The notes: generated by a model not told the origin, from the letters alone. 64,000 bases of DNA from Microvirga terrestris (GCF_015694425.1 NZ_JADQDN010000013.1:1-64000), one strand, 5' to 3'; numbered from the stretch's first letter, positions 15,642 to 25,183 are shown. Made by a program: numbers and translations.

Positions 15642-16463
15642 TCATCTTGTGCGACAACCGGCCTCACGGAATTGACCGATCACCCTTGCCACCAGATCAG
15701 GGGAGGGAGGTGATGTGTCGGAAAGCTCGTAGTTCAGGCCCATGGCCTTCCATTTGAACGTGCCCATCTGATGGAACGGCAGGACTTCCACCCACTCCAC
15801 GTTGCGCATGGGAGCGACAAAACGGGCGATGCCTTCGACATTGGCAGGGTCGTCGGTCAGGCCAGGGACAAGCACGAACCGCACCCAGACCGGTTTGCCG
15901 ATAGCAGCCAGGCGCTCTGCGAATTGAATAGTCGGGCGTATGTCCTGGCCCACGGTCCGACGGTAGGTCTCAGGATCCCACGATTTGATGTCGAGCAATA
16001 CGAGATCGACATGGCGCAGATACTCGTCGTCGGCCCGGGCCCCGAGAAACCCCGACGTGTCCAGCGCCGTGTGGAGACCCATTTCCTTAGCCGCTGCGAA
16101 GAGGCGCTTGGTGAAGTGCAGTTGGACTAGCGGTTCTCCTCCCGAGATGGTCAGGCCACCATCCATGGCTCGCAGCGGGACAGCATAAGCCTGGAGCGCA
16201 GTTTTCGCGCGCTCAAGAGAGACGCGGGTACCATCCTTGAGGTGCCATGTGTCCGGGTTATGGCAGTAGAGGCACCGCAGCAGGCATCCACTCGTGAATA
16301 CGACGACTCGGATGCCAGGTCCGTCGAGGGTGGATCCAGTCTCATACGAGTGGATCCACCCAAAATCGCCCCTTGGGTCGTTGAACTCGGCCGTCTCCGG
16401 AGCGTCCGGAGATCGCGCCTGTTGCAGGTCGTAGCGGTTGTGGGCCCAGGGCTCGTCGGCCAT
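15642..16463 (-). CDS. pflA: Pyruvate formate-lyase activating enzyme
   Basis: A 273-residue radical-SAM enzyme that installs the glycyl radical on PflB. The CX3CX2C cluster motif is CLLRCLYC (Cys60, Cys64, Cys67), preceded by GSTLDGPGIRVVVFTSG. The SAM-binding GGEP motif is ISGGEPLVQ. The C-terminal part has the usual VLPFHQMGTFKW. The start is ATG 16463; a TTG three codons earlier is nearly on top of the GAGG site. The gene begins 12 bp after the pflB stop, so the two are one operon. Confidence 0.92.
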   Translation of the reverse strand: MADEPWAHNRYDLQQARSPDAPETAEFNDPRGDFGWIHSYETGSTLDGPGIRVVVFTSGCLLRCLYCHNPDTWHLKDGTRVSLERAKTALQAYAVPLRAMDGGLTISGGEPLVQLHFTKRLFAAAKEMGLHTALDTSGFLGARADDEYLRHVDLVLLDIKSWDPETYRRTVGQDIRPTIQFAERLAAIGKPVWVRFVLVPGLTDDPANVEGIARFVAPMRNVEWVEVLPFHQMGTFKWKAMGLNYELSDTSPPSPDLVARVIGQFREAGCRTR

Positions 16464-16475
16464 TATTGTCAAGCC

Positions 16476-18785
16476 TCACTCACCGTGGAAGGTCCGGCTG
16501 ATGACGTCCATCTGTTGCTCCCGGGTAAGACGGACGAAGTTGACCGCATAGCCTGAAACCCGGATCGTCAACTGTGGGTACTTGTCCGGATGCTCCATTG
16601 CATCAATCAGAGTGTCGCGGTTGAGGACATTGAGGTTCATGTGGAACCCGCCCTGACCGCAATAGGTGTCGAGCACCTTCACCGCCTGCGTGATCTTCTC
16701 GCCTTGATCCTGCCGATTGAAGCTCGGCGTGACCGACACGGTGTAGCTGATGCCGTCCTGAGCATCCGCGTATGGCAGCTTGGCGACCGACAGGCACGAG
16801 GCGAGCCATCCATGGTTGTCACGGCCATGCATCGGGTTGGCGCCTGGAGCAAAGGGCTCGCCAGCCTTCCGTCCGTCCGGCGTGTCGCCGGTGCTCCTGC
16901 CATAAACAACATTGCTCGTGATCGTCAGCACAGATTGTGTGTGGACCGCGTTGCGATAGGTTGGATGCTTGCGGATCTTCTTCATGAAGGCCGAAACGAG
17001 ATCGGCAGCGATGCTGTCGACGCGATCATCGTTGTTGCCATATTGCGGGTAATCGCCGGCGATCTCGTAAGAGACGACCATCCCGTCGTCACGGCGGATC
17101 GGTTTGACCTTCGTATGCTTGATTGCGGAGAGGCTGTCGGCCACCACCGAAAGACCGGCGATGCCAAACGCCATCGTGCGCAGGATCTGCTGGTCATGCA
17201 GGGCCATCTCCAGGCGCTCATAGTAATATTTGTCATGCATGTAGTGGATGCAGTTCATGGCATGGACATAGGTCTGCGCCAGCCACTCCATCATGGTGTC
17301 GAACTTCGCCATGACGTCATCGTAAACGAGAATGTCTCCGGTCACGGGCGGTGTCGAAGGGCCGACCTGATCGCCGCTCACCTCGTCCCGCCCGCCATTG
17401 ATGGCGTACAGAAGGCACTTGGCGAGGTTCACCCGGGCTCCAAAGAACTGCATTTGGCTGCCGATACGCATGGCCGAGACGCAGCATGCAATGCCATAAT
17501 CGTCGCCCCAGTACGGGCGCATGAGGTCATCGTTCTCGTACTGAATGGATGAGGTCTCTGCCGAAACCTTGATGCAGTAGCGCTTAAAGCCGTCCGGGAG
17601 CTGCTTCGACCAGAGCACTGTTATGTTGGGCTCCGGTGCTGGGCCGAGGTTCGTCAGCGTGTGCAGCATGCGGAAGCTTGTCCGCGTCACCAAGGGGCGA
17701 CCGGTAAGGTCGACGCCCCCGACACACTCGGTCGCCCAATAGGGATCGCCCGAGAACAGAGCGTCGTAGTCTGGAGTGCGTAGGAAGCGCACGATACGGA
17801 GCTTCTGGACGAATTGATCGATGAGTTCCTGAGCGCCGGACTCGTCAAGAGTTCCGCTGTTCAGATCGCGCTCGATGTAGATATCAAGGAAGGAGGATAC
17901 ACGACCGATGGACATGGCCGCGCCGTTTGCCTCTTTGATAGCGCCAAGGTAGCCGAAATAAGTCCATTGCACTGCTTCACGTGCGTCTGCCGCAGGTCGG
18001 TTGATGTCGCATCCATAGCCTTTGGCCATGGTTGCCAGATCAGTGAGAGCCCGCACCTGCTCGGCCAGTTCCTCCCGCTCGCGAATGACGTCATCCGTAG
18101 GCCATTTGGCATCGAGCAGGGCCCGCTCGGCGCGTTTGGCAGCCAGTAATTTGTCGGTGCCGTACAACGCTACACGGCGATAGTCGCCGATGATCCGCCC
18201 GCGGCCATAGGCGTCTGGCAGACCCGTAATGATGCTATTGCGTCGACAGGCCATGATCTCCGGTGTATAGGCGTCGAAGACACCCTCATTGTGGGTCTTG
18301 CGGTATTTGGTGAAAATGTCGTGAACAACGGGATCCGGATCAAAGCCGGCCGCCTTCAGCCCGGACTCCACCATTCGCAATCCGCCGTACGGCATGATGG
18401 CTCGGCGAAACGGCGCGTCGGTCTGGAGACCAACAATCAATTCGTTGTCGCGGTCAATGTAGCCCGGCTTGTGAGCGGTCATCGAGGAGGGAGTCTTGAC
18501 ATCGACGTCGAGGACGCCTTTGCGGATTTCCTCTTTGAAGAAGGGCTGCAGCTTTTCCCAGACAGCTTTCGTCCGCTCGCTGGGGCCTACCAGGAATCCT
18601 TCGTCACCGTCATAGAGCGTGACGTTCTGCTGAATGAAGTCGCGAACGTCGATCGTCTGCCGCCACCGCCCTGGTGAGAAGCCGGCCCACTCGTTCATCG
18701 CGCCTGCGGCTTCCAGTGGATTGTGCTCCGCCTTTCGATCTTGAGAATCCGCGGACTTATGGGTGGCAATGGCTTCCCCTGGCAT
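16476..18785 (-). CDS. pflB: Pyruvate formate-lyase (formate C-acetyltransferase)
   Basis: A 769-residue glycyl-radical enzyme converting pyruvate and CoA to formate and acetyl-CoA under anoxia. The catalytic Cys-Cys pair is in GIACCVSAM (Cys434-Cys435), and the radical site is in RVSGYAVNF (Gly745), 24 residues from the end as usual. Start at 18785 has AGGAGG 6 nt upstream. It is followed at 12 bp by pflA and then by the AspT-like exchanger. Oxygen sensitivity of the radical implies low-oxygen expression; no clear FNR box was seen upstream. This enzyme is uncommon in aerobic Hyphomicrobiales. Confidence 0.95.
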   Translation of the reverse strand: MPGEAIATHKSADSQDRKAEHNPLEAAGAMNEWAGFSPGRWRQTIDVRDFIQQNVTLYDGDEGFLVGPSERTKAVWEKLQPFFKEEIRKGVLDVDVKTPSSMTAHKPGYIDRDNELIVGLQTDAPFRRAIMPYGGLRMVESGLKAAGFDPDPVVHDIFTKYRKTHNEGVFDAYTPEIMACRRNSIITGLPDAYGRGRIIGDYRRVALYGTDKLLAAKRAERALLDAKWPTDDVIREREELAEQVRALTDLATMAKGYGCDINRPAADAREAVQWTYFGYLGAIKEANGAAMSIGRVSSFLDIYIERDLNSGTLDESGAQELIDQFVQKLRIVRFLRTPDYDALFSGDPYWATECVGGVDLTGRPLVTRTSFRMLHTLTNLGPAPEPNITVLWSKQLPDGFKRYCIKVSAETSSIQYENDDLMRPYWGDDYGIACCVSAMRIGSQMQFFGARVNLAKCLLYAINGGRDEVSGDQVGPSTPPVTGDILVYDDVMAKFDTMMEWLAQTYVHAMNCIHYMHDKYYYERLEMALHDQQILRTMAFGIAGLSVVADSLSAIKHTKVKPIRRDDGMVVSYEIAGDYPQYGNNDDRVDSIAADLVSAFMKKIRKHPTYRNAVHTQSVLTITSNVVYGRSTGDTPDGRKAGEPFAPGANPMHGRDNHGWLASCLSVAKLPYADAQDGISYTVSVTPSFNRQDQGEKITQAVKVLDTYCGQGGFHMNLNVLNRDTLIDAMEHPDKYPQLTIRVSGYAVNFVRLTREQQMDVISRTFHGE

Positions 18786-18918
18786 GACAGCCTCCTCCCT
18801 AATGGCCCACAAAGACTTGATTGCCCACTCACCTCGGCATCTTTGTCGGCTTCTGAATGAATATCGCGATCAATATTCCCGCGCGGAGAACGACATTCTC
18901 CGCGCGGCATCCTACAGC

Positions 18919-20565
18919 TCAGCAGAGGGTCAGGTTCTGGGCCAATCCCGCCTCACTGGTTTCCTTATACTTCGGGTTCATGTCCCGAGCCGTGTCGGCC
19001 AGGGTCTTGATCGTCGTGTCCAGATCGACGCGATGCCGCGATGCGATCTCGTTGGTGGCGACCATGAACGCTGTCCAGGCCTTCACCGCGCCAAATGCAC
19101 ACCGCTCGATACAGGGAACCTGGACGTAGCCTGCAACCGGATCGCAGGTCATGCCCAAGTGGTGTTCGAGCGCCGACTCTGCCGCGTTCTCGATCACCTG
19201 AGGCGAACTGTCCATCACTTGGGCGATCATCGCAGCGGCCATTCCGGACGCAACGCCGATTTCGGCTTGGCAGCCACCTTCCGCCGCAGCCAGTGTCGCG
19301 TTGTGCTTGCAAAGGTAGCCGACAGCCAAGCCGGCGAGCAGGCCCTCACGAATCTTCTCCGGCGTTACCCTCCGCTGGCTTTCCGTCAAAGCATACACGA
19401 TGGCCGGCATCACGCCCGCTGAACCGCCAGTGGGCGCAGTGATAACCAGATGTCCGCGGGCGTTCTCCTCGGAGGCCGCCAGCGCGCAGGCCGCGACCAT
19501 GGCAATCGCGCGGTCGCTCTCGTACTTGTTATCCTGAGCACGCTCCCAGACCGTCGCGGCCTTGGAATGAAGCTTGATCGGACCAGGCAGTACATCATCC
19601 TTGTAGGAAAGGCCGGTCTTGACCGTCGCGAGCATAGCTCCGGCAATCTTGTCCAAGAAGGCGTTGATCTGCTCTTCGCTCTTGCCAGACACAGCCACCT
19701 CGTTTGCCATCATCACATCGGCGATCGAGAGATTGTTCCTCTCGGCGTGTTGTCGAAGCTCCTTCATGGTTGCATAGGGATATTTCGGTTGACCCTTCTT
19801 GGGCGGCTCGTAGCCCTTCCACTCGATGAACCCGCCGCCGACGGAGTAATACTCCTGCTCGTACAGAACCTTGTCGCCGGCCATGAGCTTGCACGTCATG
19901 GTATTCGGGTGCGGGAACTCTCCCTTCGGTGCGTCGTAGACGACGTCGGCGAGTGACAGATTGAACGACTTGCCGCCGAGCCTAACCGGATAGGTCCGAT
20001 CCGGCTTGGCGATCATTTCGTCAAGGAATCGAGGATCCACGGTGGCTGGCTCTTTGCCCACCAAGCCTGCGAGCGAGGCGCGCTCGGTGCCATGACCTTT
20101 GCCGGTGGCGCTCAGGCTGCCAAACAGATGCACCTTGAGGCCGGTGGCCTGCGCCAGCTGGTCTGCGGGCAGCTTTGTGCAGCGCTGGTAGAAGTCGTAG
20201 GTGATACGCATCGGCCCGATCGTGTGCGAACTCGAGGGGCCGGGGCCGACCTTGTAGAACTCGTCCGCTACGGTCATCACCGGACCTTTGGACTTCCTGA
20301 CAGCATCCAGGTCGGGGGACAAGGTGTTGCTCATCTTGAGCCCGGAGGCATCCTTCATAGCCTCGTTCTTGGCCTGTTGTGCGGCCGCTTCCGTCGCAGC
20401 CTGCTGGGCACGGGCTTCGGGCGTCCAGGTGGTTCCCGTCATCACGGCCGCCGCGCCGATGGCGGCGTGTCGCATCAGAAATCCCCTGCGATTCAAGCCT
20501 GACGGCACGCTCGGTAATTCCGGTAGGGTGGAGAGCAGTTCGTCTTCCTGGTCTGAGCAAGTCAT
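18919..20565 (-). CDS. sdaA: L-serine dehydratase (4Fe-4S) with Tat-type leader
   Basis: A 548-residue single-chain L-serine ammonia-lyase that would form pyruvate and ammonia. The beta domain begins near VGPGPSSSHTIGPMR, and the alpha domain has TAPTGGSAGVMPAI, CKHNATLAAAEGGCQAEIG and MTCDPVAGYVQVPCIERC, which supply the Fe-S cysteines. It ends in a C-terminal Cys, as in enzymes whose tail enters the active site. Residues 24-55 read LNRRGFLMRHAAIGAAAVMTG followed by ARAQ: a twin-arginine leader and cleavage site, very unusual for this normally cytoplasmic enzyme. ATG 20565 has GAGGA upstream; a GTG at 20622 is an alternative. It lies 134 bp upstream of pflB in the same direction. Motif copy 3 is 124 bp before the start. 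Confidence 0.88.
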   Translation of the reverse strand: MTCSDQEDELLSTLPELPSVPSGLNRRGFLMRHAAIGAAAVMTGTTWTPEARAQQAATEAAAQQAKNEAMKDASGLKMSNTLSPDLDAVRKSKGPVMTVADEFYKVGPGPSSSHTIGPMRITYDFYQRCTKLPADQLAQATGLKVHLFGSLSATGKGHGTERASLAGLVGKEPATVDPRFLDEMIAKPDRTYPVRLGGKSFNLSLADVVYDAPKGEFPHPNTMTCKLMAGDKVLYEQEYYSVGGGFIEWKGYEPPKKGQPKYPYATMKELRQHAERNNLSIADVMMANEVAVSGKSEEQINAFLDKIAGAMLATVKTGLSYKDDVLPGPIKLHSKAATVWERAQDNKYESDRAIAMVAACALAASEENARGHLVITAPTGGSAGVMPAIVYALTESQRRVTPEKIREGLLAGLAVGYLCKHNATLAAAEGGCQAEIGVASGMAAAMIAQVMDSSPQVIENAAESALEHHLGMTCDPVAGYVQVPCIERCAFGAVKAWTAFMVATNEIASRHRVDLDTTIKTLADTARDMNPKYKETSEAGLAQNLTLC

Positions 20566-21102
20566 GAGCGCATCCTCGTGTTCGAGATCCGGAGAGGCGA
20601 TAAGCCCAAGAGCCGTCTCCACTCTTGTTTCCTGAAGTAAGAGTTTCTTCTTTCTCTCGGCATGATCTTAGATAGGTCGGGAGGGCATGCTTGATCGCAG
20701 GAGACAATATCTTGACAGTTTGAGCCGCTCTGCTCGTCGTTGCCGGTACAATAAGGAGGACGACTCAACCTGTCTGTGCAGACAGGAAACCGTCCCGAAG
20801 AACTCCCGCTGCATCGGACACGTTGATCCGACGGATGGCCCAGTCGGGACGTTGAAACCCCTAGCGCTCGGGCAGCCCGCCGTGCATCATTCTGGTAGTG
20901 ATCACGGATCGTATGGGGGCATTTCGATGACCGCAGAGCGAGTCGAACGGCGACGGACAGCGGTCTTGCGGCTGAAGGGCAGAGCTGCCCCTATGGGCGC
21001 CGATGGGATAGCTACCTTGGATGCCCTCAACGAGTGGCGGGGAAGCCGAAGCGGACTGATGGTCCTAATAGAGCCCGTATGTCCGAATTGGGCACATTGA
21101 GG
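20566..21102. other. Intergenic region with one regulatory motif
   Basis: Contains the direct-repeat motif at 20690-20726. An open frame covering 20687-21100 has no ribosome site. Its middle part (about 20940-21030) has a vague DNA-ligase-D-like flavour but cannot be supported. Confidence 0.4.
20690..20726 (-). promoter_or_regulatory. 37-bp direct-repeat motif, copy 3
   Basis: Minus strand: GGCTCAAACTGTCAAG, spacer ATATT, GTCTCCTGCGATCAAG. It is oriented toward the serine dehydratase gene, 124 bp before ATG 20565 (67 bp before the alternative GTG). Confidence 0.6.
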
Positions 21103-21620
21103 ATGAGGCGGCATGTCGGTCTCTGGATTGCAGCCACCGTCAGCCTTTTGATCTCAATCGGCGGGTCCGCCGCTCAGCCTAAGTCGGGTGATCCTGCTGC
21201 TCAGCCGAAAAGAATTGTGGTCCTTTATTCGTATGGCCAGCACCTCCAGGCTTGGGCCACATGGGGCACAGCCATACGCCGAGAACTGAACCAACGCTCG
21301 TCCTGGACGCTGGACATTTAAGAATATTTCCTCGTCACGGTCCGGAAATGGCGACGAAGCCGCTAAAGCGAAGTTTGTTGGCTATCTCAAGACGCTCTAC
21401 GCCCAGAGACCGCCCGATTTGATCGTCGCCCTGGCTGCCCCGCGGCCCGCTTCGTCCAGCGATATCGGGCAGACCTGTTTCCGACGACACCGATGCTGCT
21501 CGCGGCAGTCGACCCACGCAGGGCTAATCCATCCCTGTTGTCCGGGCAAGACGCCACTGTAGGGGTGCAGTTCGATCCAGTCGTTCTTATCGAAAACATT
21601 CTGCGGCTGTTGCCGGTCTT
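21103..21620 (+). pseudogene. Sensor-protein N-terminal fragment (ABC_sub_bind-like periplasmic domain)
   Basis: ATG 21103 starts a leader (MRRHVGLWIAATVSLLISIGGSAA) followed by KRIVVLYSYGQHLQAWATWGTAIRREL and a stop after TLDI. The remaining similarity continues in other frames: ARFVQRYRADLFPTTPMLLAAVDPRR, then DATVGVQFDPVVLIENILRLLP. This is the start of sensor histidine kinases whose periplasmic domain resembles ABC-transporter substrate binders. At least two frameshifts or stops are present and everything after about 21620, including any kinase domain, is missing. Confidence 0.6.
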
Positions 21621-21974
21621 CGCTCGCCGCGGAAGGAGGCACGGCCATCCTCAGCTATGCAGTTTACCAGTCCGCGTTCGAGAGCGCGGATCAGATCATC
21701 GACGGCGCGATCGCCTTTGCCGTCAACGCCATCCGGACCCTGCTCGGGGCGGATTGGGCGCCCACGGAGATGCTGATCCCCTGGTATTCCACTGCGATCG
21801 TAACACGTGATCAGACTTGTCGATAATGGGGTTGATGTCCCCGATGTTCGTGATCCGCAGGAAGTAGTGGATGTGCGGCAACCGCTCAGAGGCGGCCTGT
21901 TTAATCGCTGGGCCGACTCTCGACCGGACACGTCCAGTTCGGTGACCAGGGCCACCATCCTTTCCCGGCGCTAG

Positions 21975-22550
21975 TCAGCGCAACACTACGACCTTTGCCG
22001 ATCTGGGTTCGACCGTAGAGATCGATGACGTCAGCATTGATCATGCGAATGCACCCCGACGATGTGGCATACCCGATGGTTTGCGGCTCATTGGAACCGT
22101 GGATCTGGTACATTGAAGAGCCAAGGTACGGCGCTCGGGCACGCAACGGATTATCCAGACCGCCGTGCATATGCCGCGGTAGATCAGGGCGCCGCCGCAG
22201 CATCGCAGCCGGAGGACTCCATGCAGGCCATTCCCGTTTCATGCTGATCGTTCTGGTCCCTGTCCAGGTGAAGCCCGGGCGTCCGACTCCGATGCCAACT
22301 GGATGGCTTGCCCGTTACCGAGTACTAAATAGAGCCGGCGCTGGCTGGTGGAGATGACGATCGTACCAGACCGCTGAGCACCGTTCCAGAAGACCGCCCG
22401 CCGAGCAGTTGGGGAAACCGGCCCGCCAAGCAGGCGCTCGAAGAAGCTGGGAGGATCTCCGCTAAGGGAGGCAACGGGCTGGGCCTGAGCGGAGCCTGCG
22501 AACACCGCACTGGACGCAAATGCTACGATAGTGAACACGGAGCGGGCCAT
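21975..22550 (-). pseudogene. L,D-transpeptidase (YkuD/ErfK family), two frameshifts
   Basis: The gene starts well: GGGAG before ATG 22550, signal peptide MARSVFTIVAFASSAVFAGSAQAQ, then GTIVISTSQRRLYLVLGNGQAIQ. A one-base loss near 22303 shifts the frame; the continuation GIGVGRPGFTWTGTRTISMKREWPAW runs on in the next frame to the catalytic motif HGSNEPQTIGYATSSGCIRM. A second small indel near the end shifts again, so that the expected KVVVLR-stop is out of frame (TGA at 21975). Catalytic His and Cys are still encoded, so inactivation is recent. Confidence 0.8.
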
Positions 22551-22629
22551 GAGCATCTCCCTAGCGTAGAATGGCATAGCTTCAACGTCTGATGTCCGAC
22601 CCTCGGTTCCCCGCAAATCGGGAGTGCCT

Positions 22630-22912
22630 CGGGAGCGCGAGGATTTTGTCAGGGACGTTGCAATCAATACGGTCGTGTTTCGCCAATGGGTGGTCAGTGT
22701 CAGGTTGCGGCCTGCATGCACTCAGGGTGATCTGGCTGATGCGCTCGGGATCTCGAATGTGTACGTTAACCGGGTGCTCCAGGATTTCCGGAACCACGGA
22801 CTGATTTCTCTCTGCAAAGGAAAATTGGGAAGATGCTGGGCTGAGAGGGCTCATGACCGTAGGCGAACTTGATCCGTCATACCTGCACTCGTTGAACAAA
22901 GCGGCGCTCTAA
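22630..22912 (+). pseudogene. Crp/Fnr-family regulator, C-terminal fragment
   Basis: One frame gives TQGDLADALGISNVYVNRVLQDFR, the helix-turn-helix of Crp/Fnr regulators (normally LGLSTVHVNRVLQELR). Another frame downstream gives ELDPSYLHSLNKAAL before a stop at 22910-22912, matching the usual family end. The cyclic-nucleotide-type sensor domain is missing and a frameshift separates the two pieces. Confidence 0.7.
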
Positions 22913-22933
22913 ATGGCAGCCGGAGTCTTCAGC

Positions 22934-22971
22934 CGAACCCTGACCATTCTATCGAACCCTGACCATTCTAT
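22934..22971. repeat. 19-bp perfect tandem duplication
   Basis: CGAACCCTGACCATTCTAT occurs twice head to tail (22934-22952 and 22953-22971), just after the Crp/Fnr remnant. It is probably a slippage or repair product in decaying DNA. Confidence 0.8.
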
Positions 22972-23154
22972 AAAGGACTTCTGCGAAAGCCGTGCCTGAC
23001 CAAGTTGGCGTCATTTGCCGGAGGTTAGGCGATTGCCGTACTCTCACTGGTTCTATCCCTCGCGATTGCCGCTGTGCTCGTCGTCTATGGTAAAGGTGCT
23101 ATCGAATTAGTTTAGCGTCTTCTGGAACGTGTCCCCGGCAGCAGGGAGCGCGCC

Positions 23155-23640
23155 GTGCAGTTAGGCGCACTGACGGCAGCCACGATCCGCGGTGTGGCGC
23201 TCTGGGTGATCGGCGTGGCGCTGATCCAGTCGCTGCTGTTAGGCATTGGCTTCTTCGCCATCGGGCTTCAGGTGACCGGCTCTTTGACGCTTGTTGCGAT
23301 TTTGGCGGGAATCATGCAGGTGCAGTTGATTTTATTGACCTTGCCTGTGGTCGGGTACGTCTTCATGACTGAACCAACGCGGGCAGCGATCATATTTCTT
23401 ATCTGGAACGTGATCGTTGGACTCAGTGACAATATCCTTCGGCCCCTGATGCTGGGCCGAGGGGTGGAAGTGCCCATGCTGGTCATTCTGATGGGTGTCC
23501 TTGGCGGCATGATTGTTGATGGACTGGTTGGCCTGTTTGTCGGACCCGTGCTCTTGGCCGTCAGTTATGTGCTGTTGCTGGAATGGTTGCGGCAACACCC
23601 AGCCGGTGGCCGGCATTCCAATGACGAGCCAACGTCGTAA
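23155..23640 (+). pseudogene. AI-2E family transporter, C-terminal half only
   Basis: The 161-codon frame holds the C-terminal membrane part of PF01594-type proteins: TIRGVALWVIGVALIQSLLLGIGF, LVAILAGIMQVQL, then WNVIVGLSDNILRPLMLGRGVEVPMLVILMGVLGG and the last GLFVGPVLLAVSYVLL segment. Normal members have about 350 residues. Upstream (23041-23120) a frame with stops still encodes a hydrophobic segment, so the N-terminal half was deleted and degraded. No ribosome site precedes 23155. Confidence 0.7.
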
Positions 23641-23754
23641 TTCTCGCTCGGAAGCAGTCCGCTGCACAAAACGGCGCATTAACCTTGTGTTGCGGCTCAT
23701 GAAAGGCTTACACTCGATCCACGCGGAGGGGGGACTGGTTTCCGGTCGCCCCGT

Positions 23755-24273
23755 TCAATTCTGCAGCAGCGTCAAATCCGTCGTCGCGCGGACAGGGCCA
23801 CTCACCCCGATGCGATCCATGACCACGATCCGGAAACGACCCGGAATGGCGCTGGCGACTCTCAGATTGGCGCTCGTGTCGCCGTAGAGCGGCTTCGGCC
23901 ATGTGATCGTCAGATCAAAGCCTCCCTCCGTCTGCTTTCCCGCTAGCTGTGCCGTGCCAACGCGTGATCCCGTGTACGTGCCTGTGACCCGATCAGATCG
24001 AGGGTCCCAGTCGAGATCCACGCTGATGGATTTCGATAGGATCAAATAGGCCCGGCACGTGCCCCGGAAAGACAGGCCCGTTTCTCCCTGTCGTGATGCT
24101 GTGAACGAGCAGCGGACCTGGTGAGAGTTTGCGTTTGGTCCTTCCAGGATCGTTCCTGACACCGCGAAAGAGCCGGTGTATCGGTCAATGACAGCCGGTG
24201 CCGCATTCGCCATCTCAACAATGCAGAGCATTGCTAGGAACCTAGATACCATACGGCGCAATAATAACGGCAT
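23755..24273 (-). CDS. Hypothetical exported protein
   Basis: A 172-residue protein with a signal-like N-terminus (RFLAMLCIVEMANA|APAVIDRYTG). The mature part is beta-rich: YTGSFAVSGTILEGPNANSHQVRCSFTA, LSFRGTCRAYLILSKSISVDL, and GTYTGSRVGTAQLAGKQ. Two cysteines could form one disulfide. The repeated strand pattern suggests a small beta-barrel or sandwich. Unrecognised family; conserved-looking, with no frame damage. Confidence 0.6.
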   Translation of the reverse strand: MPLLLRRMVSRFLAMLCIVEMANAAPAVIDRYTGSFAVSGTILEGPNANSHQVRCSFTASRQGETGLSFRGTCRAYLILSKSISVDLDWDPRSDRVTGTYTGSRVGTAQLAGKQTEGGFDLTITWPKPLYGDTSANLRVASAIPGRFRIVVMDRIGVSGPVRATTDLTLLQN

Positions 24274-24314
24274 TGATCTAACCTTCCGGGTGTCGGCCTA
24301 CCCAAGTCGCAGCT

Positions 24315-24416
24315 TTACCCCCAATGCGCGGTCGATGGCGTGGTTATTGTGGGAAGCAGGATAGATGCAGCCATAAAGGTAAGCGCTGATGCGACGATGA
24401 TGGATGATCGTGTCAT
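24315..24416 (-). CDS. Possible 33-residue leader-like peptide
   Basis: ATG 24416 with GGAG 7-8 nt upstream starts MTRSSIIVASALTFMAASIL and ends 33 codons later. It is one hydrophobic segment with a short polar end, like a signal or single-span peptide. It lies between the exported protein gene and motif copy 4. It could be real or a remnant. Confidence 0.3.
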   Translation of the reverse strand: MTRSSIIVASALTFMAASILLPTITTPSTAHWG

Positions 24417-24738
24417 GACAGTTCTCCAGTCAATCAGAGAGCATGCAGCCATGCACCTCTCAGAGTCTGTGAGGCGTGCGGCAATGTTACTGGCCATTGC
24501 TTCTGGCGCAGGGTTGTACGCAGCCGCCTTGCAGCAATGTAACCCAAATCCAACTGACGGCGAGAAGATAGCGCGACGACGGCTCCTCCGGAACTTGCAT
24601 GTCAATGCCCGTGAGATTCCCGGTCGGACAACCCCGAATCTGGTCCAACACAGGATGCCCCTGCGGCAATGGAGTCGCAGGCACCAAGAAAACCATCGAT
24701 CGATGTGCTCGACATGTAGGAAGCAAAGCGACCTTGTG

Positions 24739-24775
24739 CTTGATCGTTTCGGCCAATCCCTTGACAGTTTTGGAC
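24739..24775 (-). promoter_or_regulatory. 37-bp direct-repeat motif, copy 4
   Basis: Minus strand: GTCCAAAACTGTCAAG, spacer GGATT, GGCCGAAACGATCAAG. It points left, toward 24315-24416 and 23755-24273. Confidence 0.6.
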
Positions 24776-24808
24776 TACCGGTGCCCGCGCGAGACCGGGC
24801 AGCGCCCA

Positions 24809-24845
24809 GTCTTAAGATGTCAAGGGATTGGCCGAAACGATCAAG
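24809..24845 (+). promoter_or_regulatory. 37-bp direct-repeat motif, copy 5
   Basis: GTCTTAAGATGTCAAG, spacer GGATT, GGCCGAAACGATCAAG. It points right, 95 bp before the small secreted protein gene at 24941. Confidence 0.6.
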
Positions 24846-24940
24846 CAATCGTCGTCGATCTGTGCACTTCTCGGTTGGGCGCTGATCCTGGGACGACATT
24901 CTGTGGCGTGCCGGCTGAGATCTCAGAGGGAGCTCACACG

Positions 24941-25183
24941 ATGAAGGTAGGGTTGATGGTGGTGCTCGGACTGCTATTCGCGATGGCTCCGGCGTGGTCC
25001 CAGGATCGGAGCAGCCGGTTCACGGCCACCGGGGAGATCCGGATCCCAAGCGCGCGCGACCTCGAACGAGAGGTCTTCGTCAGCCGGCGCGGTGATTTTT
25101 CTTCGATCGACTCCGTCGCCGATGGCGAGATGGACCGTGAGATTGATCACCTTCTCGTCCGCAGCATCTGCGAAAGGTGCTGA
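24941..25183 (+). CDS. Small secreted protein, unknown function
   Basis: An 80-residue protein with signal peptide MKVGLMVVLGLLFAMAPAWS|QDRSSRF and a short charged mature part (about 60 residues; DLEREVFVSRRGDFSSIDSV, then EMDREIDHLL) ending in SICERC, with two cysteines. GAGGGAG lies about 8 nt upstream of the ATG. The mature sequence resembles no family I know. It is preceded by motif copy 5 and followed 90 bp later by the Ca2+/H+ antiporter. Confidence 0.55.
   Translation: MKVGLMVVLGLLFAMAPAWSQDRSSRFTATGEIRIPSARDLEREVFVSRRGDFSSIDSVADGEMDREIDHLLVRSICERC

Larger units (their letters stand above)
24737..24847. repeat. Perfect 30-bp inverted repeat around a 51-bp centre
   Basis: Bases 24737-24766 and 24818-24847 are exact reverse complements. 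Each arm is most of one motif copy (4 and 5). Their exact identity, in contrast to the divergence among other copies, suggests a recent duplication-inversion or selection for a symmetric operator. Confidence 0.85.
24417..24940. other. Divergent intergenic region carrying an inverted pair of the regulatory motif
   Basis: No gene is supported in this region. It contains motif copies 4 and 5 in opposite orientations. Longer frames crossing it on both strands are artefacts of the inverted pair. Confidence 0.5.

Noticed and set aside
16590..17552. Open frame of 320 codons on the plus strand
   Set aside because: It is antisense to pflB, whose frame and catalytic motifs are certain; long antisense frames are common in GC-rich genes.
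20687..21100. Possible DNA ligase D-like fragment
   Set aside because: Only a short, vague similarity (GADGIATLDALNEW) and no ribosome site; cannot be supported.
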